Part shown: in pieces, positions 40,367 through 48,183 of the stretch | How positions within the stretch are numbered: the first letter of the stretch is position 1 | Layout of the letters: each line of letters starts with the position of its first letter | Assembly: GCA_963728895.1 (NCBI GenBank) | Contig: CAVSLM010000001.1 | Location: forward strand, 682,001 to 746,000 | Direction: 5' to 3' | Length of the DNA stretch: 64,000 nt | DNA from: CAVSLM01 sp963728895 | Lineage (GTDB): Bacteria; Pseudomonadota; Gammaproteobacteria; JBBQDK01 | The notes under the pieces: model-generated | What the model saw: only the letters and a program-made list of their open reading frames with translations | Database searches by the model: none | Told to the model about the DNA's origin: nothing | Program-made: the position numbers and the translations under genes

Positions 40367-41782
40367 TTACCGCAAGTCTCCGGACGTGCTCGCTGCACCC
40401 TCCCCAAACCGCAACTCGAACAGGGCACCGCCCAGGGCGCTCCTGCCGACGGTGACGGTTGCTCCGTGGCGGCGGGCGACCTCCTGCACGATGGCGAGGC
40501 CCAATCCGCTGCCGTTGGTAGCGCTCTCCCCGGCTACCCGGTGGAAGCGCTGAAAGATCAGGGGCCGTTCGTCTTCAGGAATGCCCGGGCCGCTGTCGGC
40601 CACGGAAAAGACCGGCGGTGTAGCCTGCACGGAGGTGGTGACGATGCCACCTTCCGCGGTGAACTTGAGCGCGTTGTCGATCAGGTTCTTCATGGCTTCC
40701 CTGATCAGGATGACGTTGGCGCGAAGCAGGATCGGCTGTTCGAAACCTTCGAAACCGAGATCGATGCGACGGCTGGCGGCAACGCCGACGTAATCGCCCG
40801 TAACTTCTCTTGCAAGCTCGGAGAGGTCGAGCAGGGTATCGGTTTGTGCCTGCGTCGACTCGGAACGCGCCAGTGCAAGCAGCTGCTGGACCAGATGCGT
40901 CAGCCTGGATGCTGCAAGCCCGAGACGCCTCAAGATCGGTTCGGCAGACCGGCAGGAGGCGTCCGACATTGCCAGCTCGATCTCGGCGGTCAGCACGGCG
41001 AGCGGGGTCTTGATCTGATGCGCCGCATCGGCGGTGAACCGGCGCTGCTCATCCTGTGCCCTTCTCACGCGGGACAAGAGACCGTTGAGCGCGGTTACGA
41101 CAGGCTGCAGCTCGACAGGCGTGCCGTCGGCGGAAAACGCGTCCAGGTCCTGGGCGGAGCGGCGCGTGATGCGCTCGCGCAGCTGCTCCAGCGGACGCAG
41201 TCCCTTGCTGATGCCGAACCAGACCAGGGGAAAGGAAAAGACCAGGACGATGGCCTGCGGCACGAGCACGCCGCGACTGATGCGCAGGGTCAGCCGCTCA
41301 CGCTTGTGCGTGGTTTCCGCCACCTGGATTTCGAAACCCGGAAGCCCTTCTTCGTCACCCCGCATGGCGGCTCGCCGCACCTTTTTTCCGTCGAGGATGG
41401 TATTGTCGAACACCGCCCGCTCTTCGCTTTGGGGCATCGGCCGCATGGGTGTCAGGCGTGCATCTCCCGCCACCAGGGTTCCCTTGGGGTCGTAGACCGC
41501 GAAAGAGCGCTGATCCACGTTATCCCTAAGGATGGGGCCGAGTGTCTGTGCGGCTGCGTCGACGTTTCCTCCACTCATCAGCGTACCGGAAATCGCATCC
41601 TTTAAATCATCGGCGATTTCCTCGAGTGCCAGATCGCGTTCGCTCTCGGCCAGATGGGATGCATAACGATAGGTGGTGTAGGCACTCGTCATGAGCAGGA
41701 CGAAAAGCGGGACCAGCAGCCAAGCCATGAGGGCGTGCTTCAGCGTGAAGTCGCGGCGGTGTGGCTCAAGCGGTCCTTTCAT
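40367..41782 (-). CDS. sensor histidine kinase, QseC/PmrB/TctE type
   Basis: A 471-residue kinase with two helices (LMAWLLVPLFVLLMTSAYTT; AIVLVFSFPLVWFGI) bracketing a ~145-residue periplasmic domain of the 2CSK_N type, HAMP, HisKA TADAAHQIKTPLAVLTAEIE (phospho-His), and motifs NLIDNALKFTAEG, ADSGPGIPEDERPLIFQRF and GSGLGLAIVQEVARRHG. It starts 17 bases inside the regulator gene. The divergent operon modifies lipid A, so its signals may be metal ions, low pH or cationic peptides, by analogy with PmrB. Confidence 0.9.
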   Translation of the reverse strand: MKGPLEPHRRDFTLKHALMAWLLVPLFVLLMTSAYTTYRYASHLAESERDLALEEIADDLKDAISGTLMSGGNVDAAAQTLGPILRDNVDQRSFAVYDPKGTLVAGDARLTPMRPMPQSEERAVFDNTILDGKKVRRAAMRGDEEGLPGFEIQVAETTHKRERLTLRISRGVLVPQAIVLVFSFPLVWFGISKGLRPLEQLRERITRRSAQDLDAFSADGTPVELQPVVTALNGLLSRVRRAQDEQRRFTADAAHQIKTPLAVLTAEIELAMSDASCRSAEPILRRLGLAASRLTHLVQQLLALARSESTQAQTDTLLDLSELAREVTGDYVGVAASRRIDLGFEGFEQPILLRANVILIREAMKNLIDNALKFTAEGGIVTTSVQATPPVFSVADSGPGIPEDERPLIFQRFHRVAGESATNGSGLGLAIVQEVARRHGATVTVGRSALGGALFELRFGEGAASTSGDLR

Positions 41783-42449
41783 CCGTCGGCTCGATCATGT
41801 AGCCCAGCCCGCGCACGGTTCTGATCGAAACGTCGCCCCCTTCGAGTTTCTTGCGCAGACGATAGATGTAGACTTCGACGGCGTTTGTGCCAACTGGCGT
41901 ATCCCAGCTGGAGATGGCCTGCGTCAGTGCGCGCTTCGATACGACCTTGCCGGCCTTGTGCAACAGGCTGGATAACACTTCCCGCTCGCGGCTGCAGAGC
42001 TCAACCGCGTTTCCGTTCAGAAAGACCTCTTTGCTTGCCGTGTCGAAAGACAGCCTGCCGAGCTCCAGGACAGCGGAAGTGCCTGCGCGCTGGTGGCGGC
42101 GCACCAGCGCACGGAGCCGCGCCTGCAGCTCGGCAATCGCGAAAGGTTTGGGCAGATAGTCATCTGCACCGCTGTCCAGTCCCGTTACCCGATCGGCAAT
42201 CGCTTCCCGGGCCGTCAGGATCATCACGGGCAAAGTACTTCCACGTTTCCTGAGGCGCTTGAGTACCTCCAACCCGTCCATGCGGGGCAGGCCCAGGTCC
42301 AGAAGCAAGGCATCATAGGTCTCACCGGCAAGTGCCAGATCGGCCGTCACGCCATCGCTCGCCCAATCAACGCTGTAGCCTTCCCTTCTGCAGGCACGCA
42401 TCAGCAGATCGGCGAGTGCCGGATCATCTTCGGTCAACAGGATACGCAT
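41766..42449 (-). CDS. OmpR-family response regulator, PmrA/QseB type
   Basis: A 227-residue regulator: ILLTEDDPALADLLMRACRR, phospho-site ALLLDLGLPRMDGLEVLKRL, VMILTAREAIADRVTGLDSG, GADDYLPKPFAIAELQARLR; winged helix ending NAVEVYIYRLRKKLEGGDVS and RTVRGLGYMIEP. ATG 42449 opens the receiver cleanly. It overlaps the kinase gene by 17 bases. A 99-base region separates it from the divergent glycosyltransferase gene and carries a direct repeat that is probably its operator. Confidence 0.92.
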   Translation of the reverse strand: MRILLTEDDPALADLLMRACRREGYSVDWASDGVTADLALAGETYDALLLDLGLPRMDGLEVLKRLRKRGSTLPVMILTAREAIADRVTGLDSGADDYLPKPFAIAELQARLRALVRRHQRAGTSAVLELGRLSFDTASKEVFLNGNAVELCSREREVLSSLLHKAGKVVSKRALTQAISSWDTPVGTNAVEVYIYRLRKKLEGGDVSIRTVRGLGYMIEPTDERTA

Positions 42450-42485
42450 GGGCGAGCGGTCGGGGCCGCGTAAGGAGTTTGAAAG

Positions 42486-42502
42486 GCATTCTAAAGCATT
42501 CT
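42486..42502. promoter_or_regulatory. direct repeat, candidate operator of the adjacent regulator
   Basis: GCATTCT-AAA-GCATTCT: two identical 7-mers with a 10-base period, the geometry bound by tandem OmpR-family dimers (compare CTTAA repeats of PmrA/QseB). It lies between the regulator start (42449) and the lipid A operon start (42549), and could govern both. Confidence 0.6.
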
Positions 42503-42548
42503 TCGCGGCGCAACATTTCGAAACGGACTGGCGTCCGGAAGGGCATTC

Positions 42549-43610
42549 ATGCTGCAACCAGATCTTTGTTCCGATGACTACACGCGCACGCGCGAGCTCC
42601 CCGTCCATAACGCGGACCGGCATGCAGTCGGGTGCGGCGGTTTTTCCATCCGGCCTCGTAGCGGGCCACCACGTTTGTCCGTGGTGATTCCCTGCTTCAA
42701 CGAGGCGGCTAATCTGAACCGCCTGCTGCCGCGGTTGCAAGCCGTCCTTGAAACGCTGGCAAACGACTGGGAAATCATCCTGGTCGACGATGGCAGTGGG
42801 GACGATACGCATGAAGTGCTTTCGTTCTGGGCTTCCAGGCCGGGTTTCCATGCGATCCAGCTATCGCGCAACTTCGGCAAGGAGGCCGCCCTGATGGCGG
42901 GTCTGGAATCTTCCCGCTTCGAAGCGGTGGTGACGATGGATGCCGACCTGCAGCACGCTCCCGAATTGATACCGGCGATGCTTGTCCAGTGGCAGAGGGG
43001 CTACGACGTGGTGTATGCCGTTCGCCAGCACCGCCGGGACGAAGATCTGCTCAAGCGCCTCGGCACCCGCTGGTTTTACCGGCTCGTGAACGCCGGCGGG
43101 CGTTTCCGGGTTCGCGAGGATGCCGGCGACTTTCGCGTGATGGACCGGACCGTCGTCGATGCCTTGCTGGCCCTGCCGGAGCGCAACCGCTTCATGAAGG
43201 GTTTGTATGCCTGGGTTGGATTCCAGACCACGGAAATCTCCTACGTGCCGGAATCGCGGGGTAACGGGCGCAGCTCGTTCGGTCCACTGCGCCTGTTGAC
43301 CCTGTCACTCGACGGTCTGACGGCCTTCACCACCTGGCCGCTGCGGGTCGCCAGCCTCATGGGCCTGCTGCTGGCCGTCCCGGCGTTGGGCTACGGGAGC
43401 TATCTGGTTGGCGATTACTTCATTGACGGCGCGACCGTTCCCGGCTGGAACACAATCGTAGTGGGCACCATGCTGTTTTCCGGGATGCAGCTCATCGGAC
43501 TGGGTATTCTGGGCGAGTATGTCAGTCGCATCTTCGAGGAAGTGAAGGGTCGCCCCCTCTACGTCATCCGGCATCAGGCAGGACGGAGCCTGCGCGAGGA
43601 ACGCCGATGA
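42549..43610 (+). CDS. polyprenyl-phosphate glycosyltransferase (GT2, ArnC/FlmF2-like)
   Basis: A 353-residue GT2 enzyme with SVVIPCFNEAANLNRLLPRL, EIILVDDGSGDDTHEVL, VTMDADLQHAPELIP (DxD) and two C-terminal helices (VASLMGLLLAVPALGYGSYL; WNTIVVGTMLFSGMQLIGLG) ending in EYVSRIFEEVKGRPLYVIR, as in undecaprenyl-phosphate sugar transferases. It would move a sugar from UDP to undecaprenyl phosphate at the inner membrane. The ~45-residue N-terminal extension before LSVVIP is unusual; a start nearer 42675 cannot be excluded. Coupled by ATGA to the next gene. Confidence 0.9.
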   Translation: MLQPDLCSDDYTRTRELPVHNADRHAVGCGGFSIRPRSGPPRLSVVIPCFNEAANLNRLLPRLQAVLETLANDWEIILVDDGSGDDTHEVLSFWASRPGFHAIQLSRNFGKEAALMAGLESSRFEAVVTMDADLQHAPELIPAMLVQWQRGYDVVYAVRQHRRDEDLLKRLGTRWFYRLVNAGGRFRVREDAGDFRVMDRTVVDALLALPERNRFMKGLYAWVGFQTTEISYVPESRGNGRSSFGPLRLLTLSLDGLTAFTTWPLRVASLMGLLLAVPALGYGSYLVGDYFIDGATVPGWNTIVVGTMLFSGMQLIGLGILGEYVSRIFEEVKGRPLYVIRHQAGRSLREERR

Positions 43611-45187
43611 GGGCAGTATGGGACAGAAGGGAGGCCGGACCGTTGCTGCTCGCCCTGCTCTGGCTGGCGTTGACGCTGGGCGTGAGACCCCTGGCGCTTC
43701 CCGACGAGGGACGCTACGTGAGCGTGGCCTGGGAGATGCTGACTTCGGGCAACTGGCTTTATCCGACGTTGAACGGTTTGCCGTTTCTCGACAAGCCACC
43801 CCTGTTCTACTGGATTGCCGCCGCCAGCATGCGCCTGTTCGGCGCCCACGAATGGGCGAGCCGACTGGCATCCCTGCTGGGGGCGGGCATTGTCGCGTTC
43901 GCCCTGTACGGTTTTGTGCTGCGGCACAAGGGGCCGATGTTTGCGCGCTGGACGCTGTTGATTCTGGTTACCCAACCCTTTTTCCTGGGCGGGGCGCAGT
44001 TCGCCAACCTCGACATGCTGGTCGCCGGGATGATCGGCGCAACCATCCTGCTGGGCGCCGATGCAGTGCTGGATGCAGAGCAGGACAACTCCCGTCGTGT
44101 CCGGCTTGTCGGCGCATATTCGTGCGCCGCCCTCGGCGTGCTGGCGAAGGGGCTGATCGGGGTCGTTCTGCCGGCCATGGTGATCTCGATCTGGCTCGTC
44201 TGGAGCCGGCGTTTGTGCCGGTTGCGCACCCTCGTCTGGCTGCCGGGCCTGGCCGTCTTTGTGTTGATCACCGTGCCCTGGTTTGCCGCCATGCAGGTGC
44301 GCTTTCCCGACTTCCTGAGCTATTTCTTCGTCTATAACCATCTGCAGCGTTTTGCCGGAGCCGGATTCAACAATCCCAACCCGTTCTGGTTCTACCTGCC
44401 CGTGATCCTGGTGCTGACGCTTCCCTGGTCATTGTTGCTGCCCGCGACCTGGGCACGCACACCGCCGCATGACGAACCGGGGCCGACGATCCGCTCCCTG
44501 ATGTGGGTCTGGATCGCCGTGGTTGTCGGCTTCTTCTCGATTCCTTCCTCTAAGCTCATCGGGTACGTGCTGCCGGCACTCCCGCCGCTGGCCTACCTGC
44601 TGGCGGATGGACTGGGTAACCGATGGGGCGAAGTACGAGGTGCACGGGTCGTGAACGCTTTCGCGGCGGGTGCGACGGGGCTGTGCCTGGCGACCGTCAT
44701 CGCCTATGCGCTCCTGAACGCAAAATCGGACAAGAACCTGAGCCACCTGATCGCGCAGCGGCGCCAGACGGGAGAGCCGGTACTCTTTGTCAGAAAGCAG
44801 TTCTTCGACGTGCCCTTCTACCTGAACCTGAGAACGCCGGTCCAGATCTTCGACGACTGGAGCTCGGGCGACGGCCCGATCCATGACAACTGGCACCAGA
44901 CCATGGTGGACGCGGCACGATTCGACCCGGACCGGGCGAAGGCGCTGTTGCTGGATCACTCGCGTCTGGAGGGTGTGGTTTGCAGCAGGCCGGTATCGTG
45001 GCTCATTGCGATGAATGGCGAGGAGAAGGAATACCCATTTCTCCGGGAGACGCCCCCGCTGGCCACCCATTCGAGCACGTCGGTGTGGAGACTGACCCCC
45101 GCTGACGTGGCCTCCGCCGGCGGGTGCGGGGAACGCCCCGAGGATGCCGCGACCGGCAGACCGGGCTCGCCATCGTCGCCCGGATGA
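43607..45187 (+). CDS. ArnT/FlmK-like PMT-family glycosyltransferase
   Basis: A 526-residue integral membrane enzyme. Its periplasmic loop motif LALPDEGRYVSVAWEMLTSG (Asp-Glu of the GT-C active site), GLPFLDKPPLFYWIAAASMR and many helices (~11-12) match ArnT/PMT_2 transferases that move a sugar from undecaprenyl phosphate to lipid A on the periplasmic face. The start overlaps the GT2 stop; the stop overlaps the deacetylase start. With the GT2 and YdjC neighbours it reproduces the FlmK slot of galactosamine or glucosamine modification systems. Confidence 0.9.
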   Translation: MRAVWDRREAGPLLLALLWLALTLGVRPLALPDEGRYVSVAWEMLTSGNWLYPTLNGLPFLDKPPLFYWIAAASMRLFGAHEWASRLASLLGAGIVAFALYGFVLRHKGPMFARWTLLILVTQPFFLGGAQFANLDMLVAGMIGATILLGADAVLDAEQDNSRRVRLVGAYSCAALGVLAKGLIGVVLPAMVISIWLVWSRRLCRLRTLVWLPGLAVFVLITVPWFAAMQVRFPDFLSYFFVYNHLQRFAGAGFNNPNPFWFYLPVILVLTLPWSLLLPATWARTPPHDEPGPTIRSLMWVWIAVVVGFFSIPSSKLIGYVLPALPPLAYLLADGLGNRWGEVRGARVVNAFAAGATGLCLATVIAYALLNAKSDKNLSHLIAQRRQTGEPVLFVRKQFFDVPFYLNLRTPVQIFDDWSSGDGPIHDNWHQTMVDAARFDPDRAKALLLDHSRLEGVVCSRPVSWLIAMNGEEKEYPFLRETPPLATHSSTSVWRLTPADVASAGGCGERPEDAATGRPGSPSSPG

Positions 45188-46095
45188 GCATAGGCGGAGA
45201 AGGGCAGAGCACCGGGCGCGCTGCCGCGTCGGATCGAACGGGCACCAAGGCCCGAAAGCGTGTGATCGCAGTGTGCGCGGATGACTTCGGTCTGCACGCC
45301 GGGGTGAACCATGCGGCGCTGGAGCTTGCCGCCGCGAAGCGGATTTCCGCAATCAGCTGTCTGGTCGACGGGCCTGCCTGGGTGGCTGGTGCCAGGGCGC
45401 TGGCCGATGGCGCATGCAGTGCCGAGCTTGGCCTGCACCTCAACCTGACCGAACCTTTTGGACAAAGCTTCCGCACCCTCCCCCTGCGCAGGCTGATTGC
45501 GCGCGCATATGGGGGCAGGCTGGACCGCGCCCACCTCCGGCAGGAAGTGCTGCGGCAGCTCCAGCGCTTCTCGGACGCAACCGGCCGACCGCCCGATTTC
45601 GTGGACGGCCATCAGCATGTGCATCAATTGCCGTCGATCCGAGACGTGCTGATCGAGCTCGTCAACGAGCGCTATACATCGACCAGGCCCTGGGTCCGGA
45701 TCGCATTGCCGCCGGCTCGCTGCGCAAGGGGCGGACTTCCGCTGTCTGCCACGCTGAAATCGCACCTGATCGGCCGGCTGGGTGCAAGAGCGTTGCGCGC
45801 ACTGGCTCGCCGCCATGGCTACCCGCACACCGGGCACCTCCTCGGGGTCTATGGGTTCGCGCCATCCGAGGCGGGCTATCTGCTCAGAATGAGTGGCTGG
45901 CTGCGGTGTGCGCAGGATGACGACGTGTTGATGTGTCATCCATCCGTGCAGCATGCCGGCAACGACCCACTGCGCGAGGTCCGATACCAGGAATATCGGG
46001 TGCTGGCGAGCACGGTCTTCCTGAACCTGCTGCAATCGTCTGAAATCGATATCGGCCCGCTTGGCGGGCGTTCACCTTCACCTCGTCCTGCATGA
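45184..46095 (+). CDS. YdjC/ChbG-family deacetylase, NaxD-like
   Basis: A 303-residue YdjC-family protein: metal-site motif IAVCADDFGLHAGVNHAALE, GLHLNLTEPF, FVDGHQHVHQLPSIRDVLIE and DVLMCHPSVQHAG, supplying the Asp/His/His ligands. In Francisella NaxD, a family member deacetylates undecaprenyl-phosphate-GalNAc so that the ArnT-like transferase can add a free amine sugar to lipid A; the gene order here supports that role. ATG 45184 overlaps the previous stop (ATGA) rather than the longer in-frame start at 45124. Confidence 0.88.
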   Translation: MSIGGEGQSTGRAAASDRTGTKARKRVIAVCADDFGLHAGVNHAALELAAAKRISAISCLVDGPAWVAGARALADGACSAELGLHLNLTEPFGQSFRTLPLRRLIARAYGGRLDRAHLRQEVLRQLQRFSDATGRPPDFVDGHQHVHQLPSIRDVLIELVNERYTSTRPWVRIALPPARCARGGLPLSATLKSHLIGRLGARALRALARRHGYPHTGHLLGVYGFAPSEAGYLLRMSGWLRCAQDDDVLMCHPSVQHAGNDPLREVRYQEYRVLASTVFLNLLQSSEIDIGPLGGRSPSPRPA

Positions 46096-46111
46096 CGGGT
46101 CTTGAGACCCG
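46096..46111. terminator. hairpin directly after the deacetylase gene
   Basis: CGGGTC-TTGA-GACCCG starts at the base after the TGA stop: a perfect 6-bp stem with a stable tetraloop and no T run. It is likely to mark the end of the lipid A operon. Confidence 0.45.
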
Positions 46112-46426
46112 CCACGGGATTCGCTATCTCCGAACTGCGCTGACCGATCGGCATCCGCGGGCTTCCGGGCCTTCCCTGGCCTGGACCCCGGCGCGGACAT
46201 CCATCCCTTCGTTTCCGCGGCCGCTTTGGTCGCGGGCTTTTCCGCCGGTGCCGCGGTCGCCTTCGCCTCGGACTTTTCCACCGCGGGTGCCGTGGCCAGC
46301 AGGGCCTTTGCGGCGTCAGGGGAGCCTTTGGCGCGACTTGGCACCACCTGCCTGACGCTCGAACTGGCCACGCCAGGCGGATGAAACGAGGATAAGTTGT
46401 GCGTCCCCTTGGGGACTGGGCCGCTT
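46112..46426. other. gene-poor stretch with an Ala/Lys-rich minus-strand frame
   Basis: The minus frame 46371-46078 has a low-complexity centre (KSEAKATAAPAEKPATKAAA) like the tails of histone-like or phasin proteins, with no conserved domain, no clear ribosome site and a GTG start. It may be a gene fragment; I cannot assign it. Confidence 0.3.
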
Positions 46427-46553
46427 CAGGCAAGCGGCGGCCGGAGCAGAAACACCCAGGCGAGGCCGGCGGCGGCGCAGGCGCCGATCACCCGGACGAT
46501 GCCCAGCTTGTAACGCCACAATGCCAGAAAGGCGGCCACACCCCACAACATAC
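46427..46553 (-). pseudogene. possible chromate transporter (ChrA) C-terminal fragment
   Basis: The frame reads GVAAFLALWRYKLGIVRVIG, then ACAAAGLAWVFLLRPPLA and stop. This matches the last helices of ChrA-type transporters (..a.fvaLwrfk.giipvi.aca.aGl...) but covers about 40 residues only, with nothing upstream. Confidence 0.4.
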
Positions 46554-46664
46554 ATTTCCGGAGCACGGAGGTTCGGCTTGCGAGAGTGGAATCACGGCTC
46601 CATAGGACCTTGCACCAGTCCGGGCATACGAGCAGGCGCCCGCGCTTCAGGCGAGCATGGGTAC

Positions 46665-47618
46665 CTACTGACAGTCATGCACCTCTATCGTCACATGGCT
46701 GAGCTCGTGTATTTCATGGAGAAGGCTCTTGTAATGCCGGGCGGCGCGCGGGTTGCTGGTGACCAGCGATACGATGGCCGCCCAGTGTCCCGGTCCGACC
46801 TGCCACAGATGAAGGTCCGAGATGCGATTGTCGGCGTCGTTCTCGATGGCGCTTCGGACCTCTCTTTGGAGTTCTTCGTTGCCGTGCTTGTCCAACAGCA
46901 CTTCACTGGATGCGTGAATCAGGGTCCAAGCCCATCGGGAGATGACGAGCGCACCGACGATACCCATCACCGGATCCATCCACCACCAGCCGAGGTATTT
47001 GCCCAGTATCAGCGCGACGATGGCGAGCACCGACGTGAAGGCATCCGCCATCACATGCAGATAGGCCGCGCGCAGGTTGTAATCGCGATGATGGCTGTGA
47101 CCATGATGGTGCGCATGGCCTCCCGGATCGTGGCCGTGGTCGTGTTCATGGCGATGATCATGATGTCCGCCGAGGATCAGCGCCGAGGCAAGATTCACCG
47201 CCAGCCCGATGCAGGCCACCCAGATCGCCTCATTGAACGCGATGGACTGCACGGTGAACAGGCGACTGACCGATTCCCAGATCATCAACAGCGCGATCAT
47301 GCCGAGAATGAGTGCGCTCGCGAAGGCTGCGAGCGCGCCCACCTTGCCGGTGCCAAAGGTGTAGCGGGGATCATCGGCGTGTCGCCTTGCGTGCCAGTAC
47401 GCGAAGGTCGCGATGCCCAGCGCTGCCGCGTGGGTAGACATGTGGAATCCGTCCGCCAACAGCGCCATGGAGTTGGTCAACATTCCGACCGTGATCTCCA
47501 CCACCGTCATCGCGAGCGTGAGGCCGACGACCGCCTTCGTGCGCCGTTCCGCCGAGGTCTCGCCGCCGCTCGCGAAGCGGTGATCGTGTTTCCACGCAGC
47601 AATGTCTTCGGTGTGCAT
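46665..47618 (-). CDS. CDF-family divalent metal exporter, DmeF-like
   Basis: A 317-residue cation diffusion facilitator with six helices. Motifs: LLADGFHMSTHAAALGIATF (HxxxD-type metal site on helix 2), a long His-rich loop (GGHHDHRHEHDHGHDPGGHA then HHHGHSHHRD), and AYLHVMADAFTSVLAIVALI (second site on helix 5), plus a cytoplasmic tail. The N-terminal HDHRF stretch and His-loop resemble DmeF-type Co/Ni/Zn exporters. ATG 47618, with GGAG seven bases upstream, is preferred to the in-frame codon at 47642. Confidence 0.9.
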   Translation of the reverse strand: MHTEDIAAWKHDHRFASGGETSAERRTKAVVGLTLAMTVVEITVGMLTNSMALLADGFHMSTHAAALGIATFAYWHARRHADDPRYTFGTGKVGALAAFASALILGMIALLMIWESVSRLFTVQSIAFNEAIWVACIGLAVNLASALILGGHHDHRHEHDHGHDPGGHAHHHGHSHHRDYNLRAAYLHVMADAFTSVLAIVALILGKYLGWWWMDPVMGIVGALVISRWAWTLIHASSEVLLDKHGNEELQREVRSAIENDADNRISDLHLWQVGPGHWAAIVSLVTSNPRAARHYKSLLHEIHELSHVTIEVHDCQ

Positions 47619-47660
47619 GTCTTGCTCCGTCGCTGCAGTCACTTGCGGGTGACGCAGTCG

Positions 47661-48022
47661 CTACGATAAACCAGTCCGACCCAGGTCGCGACCGCCGAGC
47701 AGCTGGACCAGATCGCTGGCCGTGAGCGCGAGAATACCCACCGCGGCGAGGATGCCGGCGGCAAAGCGGCGCACTCACTTCATCGGAACACGATGGGCTG
47801 TGGCATCGCCCAGCAGCACCGCCGGCACATTGGCCAGCATCATCCCGAGGGTGGTGGCGCAGGTTACGAGGACCAGATCATGGAATCGCGCCGCAAGCGC
47901 GATGGTCGCGATCTGTGTCTTGTCTCCGATCTCGACCAGAAAGAAGGAGATCAGCGTGGCGAGGAAAGGCCCAAGGTCCCCCGTCAGCTTGGGCTCGTCC
48001 TGCATGCTGTCCGGCAGCAGCG
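47661..48022 (-). pseudogene. UPF0016 (GDT1/MntX) manganese exporter remnant
   Basis: Only the second half of a UPF0016 protein is present: TWTLLPDSMQDEPKLTGDLG, then FFLVEIGDKTQIATIALAAR (the EhGDKTQ motif) and NVPAVLLGDATAHRVPMK. TGA at 47777-47775 interrupts before the last helix, whose sequence VRRFAAGILAAVGILAL continues in frame to 47661. The first three-helix half is missing. Confidence 0.75.
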
Positions 48023-48183
48023 TCCATGTCGATGGGAGCGACCCGAGATGTTGTTGGCATGTTCAGCAGTGCAGAGCTGCGTGCGCGGTCTGTGGAGCCG
48101 CTATCCCGGCACTGAGATGCCGCACGCGCTTTCCAGACGAGACTGGCGCGCGTCGGCAGTGCACAAATCGTCCGCAATGCAGA
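48023..48183. other. short region with no supported gene
   Basis: Between the UPF0016 remnant and acvB. Open frames here are Arg/Ser-rich shadows; nothing recognisable. Confidence 0.4.

Noticed and set aside
40466..41605. 379-codon plus-strand frame opposite the sensor kinase
   Set aside because: Antisense shadow; the minus strand encodes the complete kinase with H, N and G boxes.
46078..46371. Ala/Lys-rich minus-strand frame as a histone-like gene
   Set aside because: Low complexity alone is not evidence; no start context or conserved domain, so it is only noted in the gap entry.
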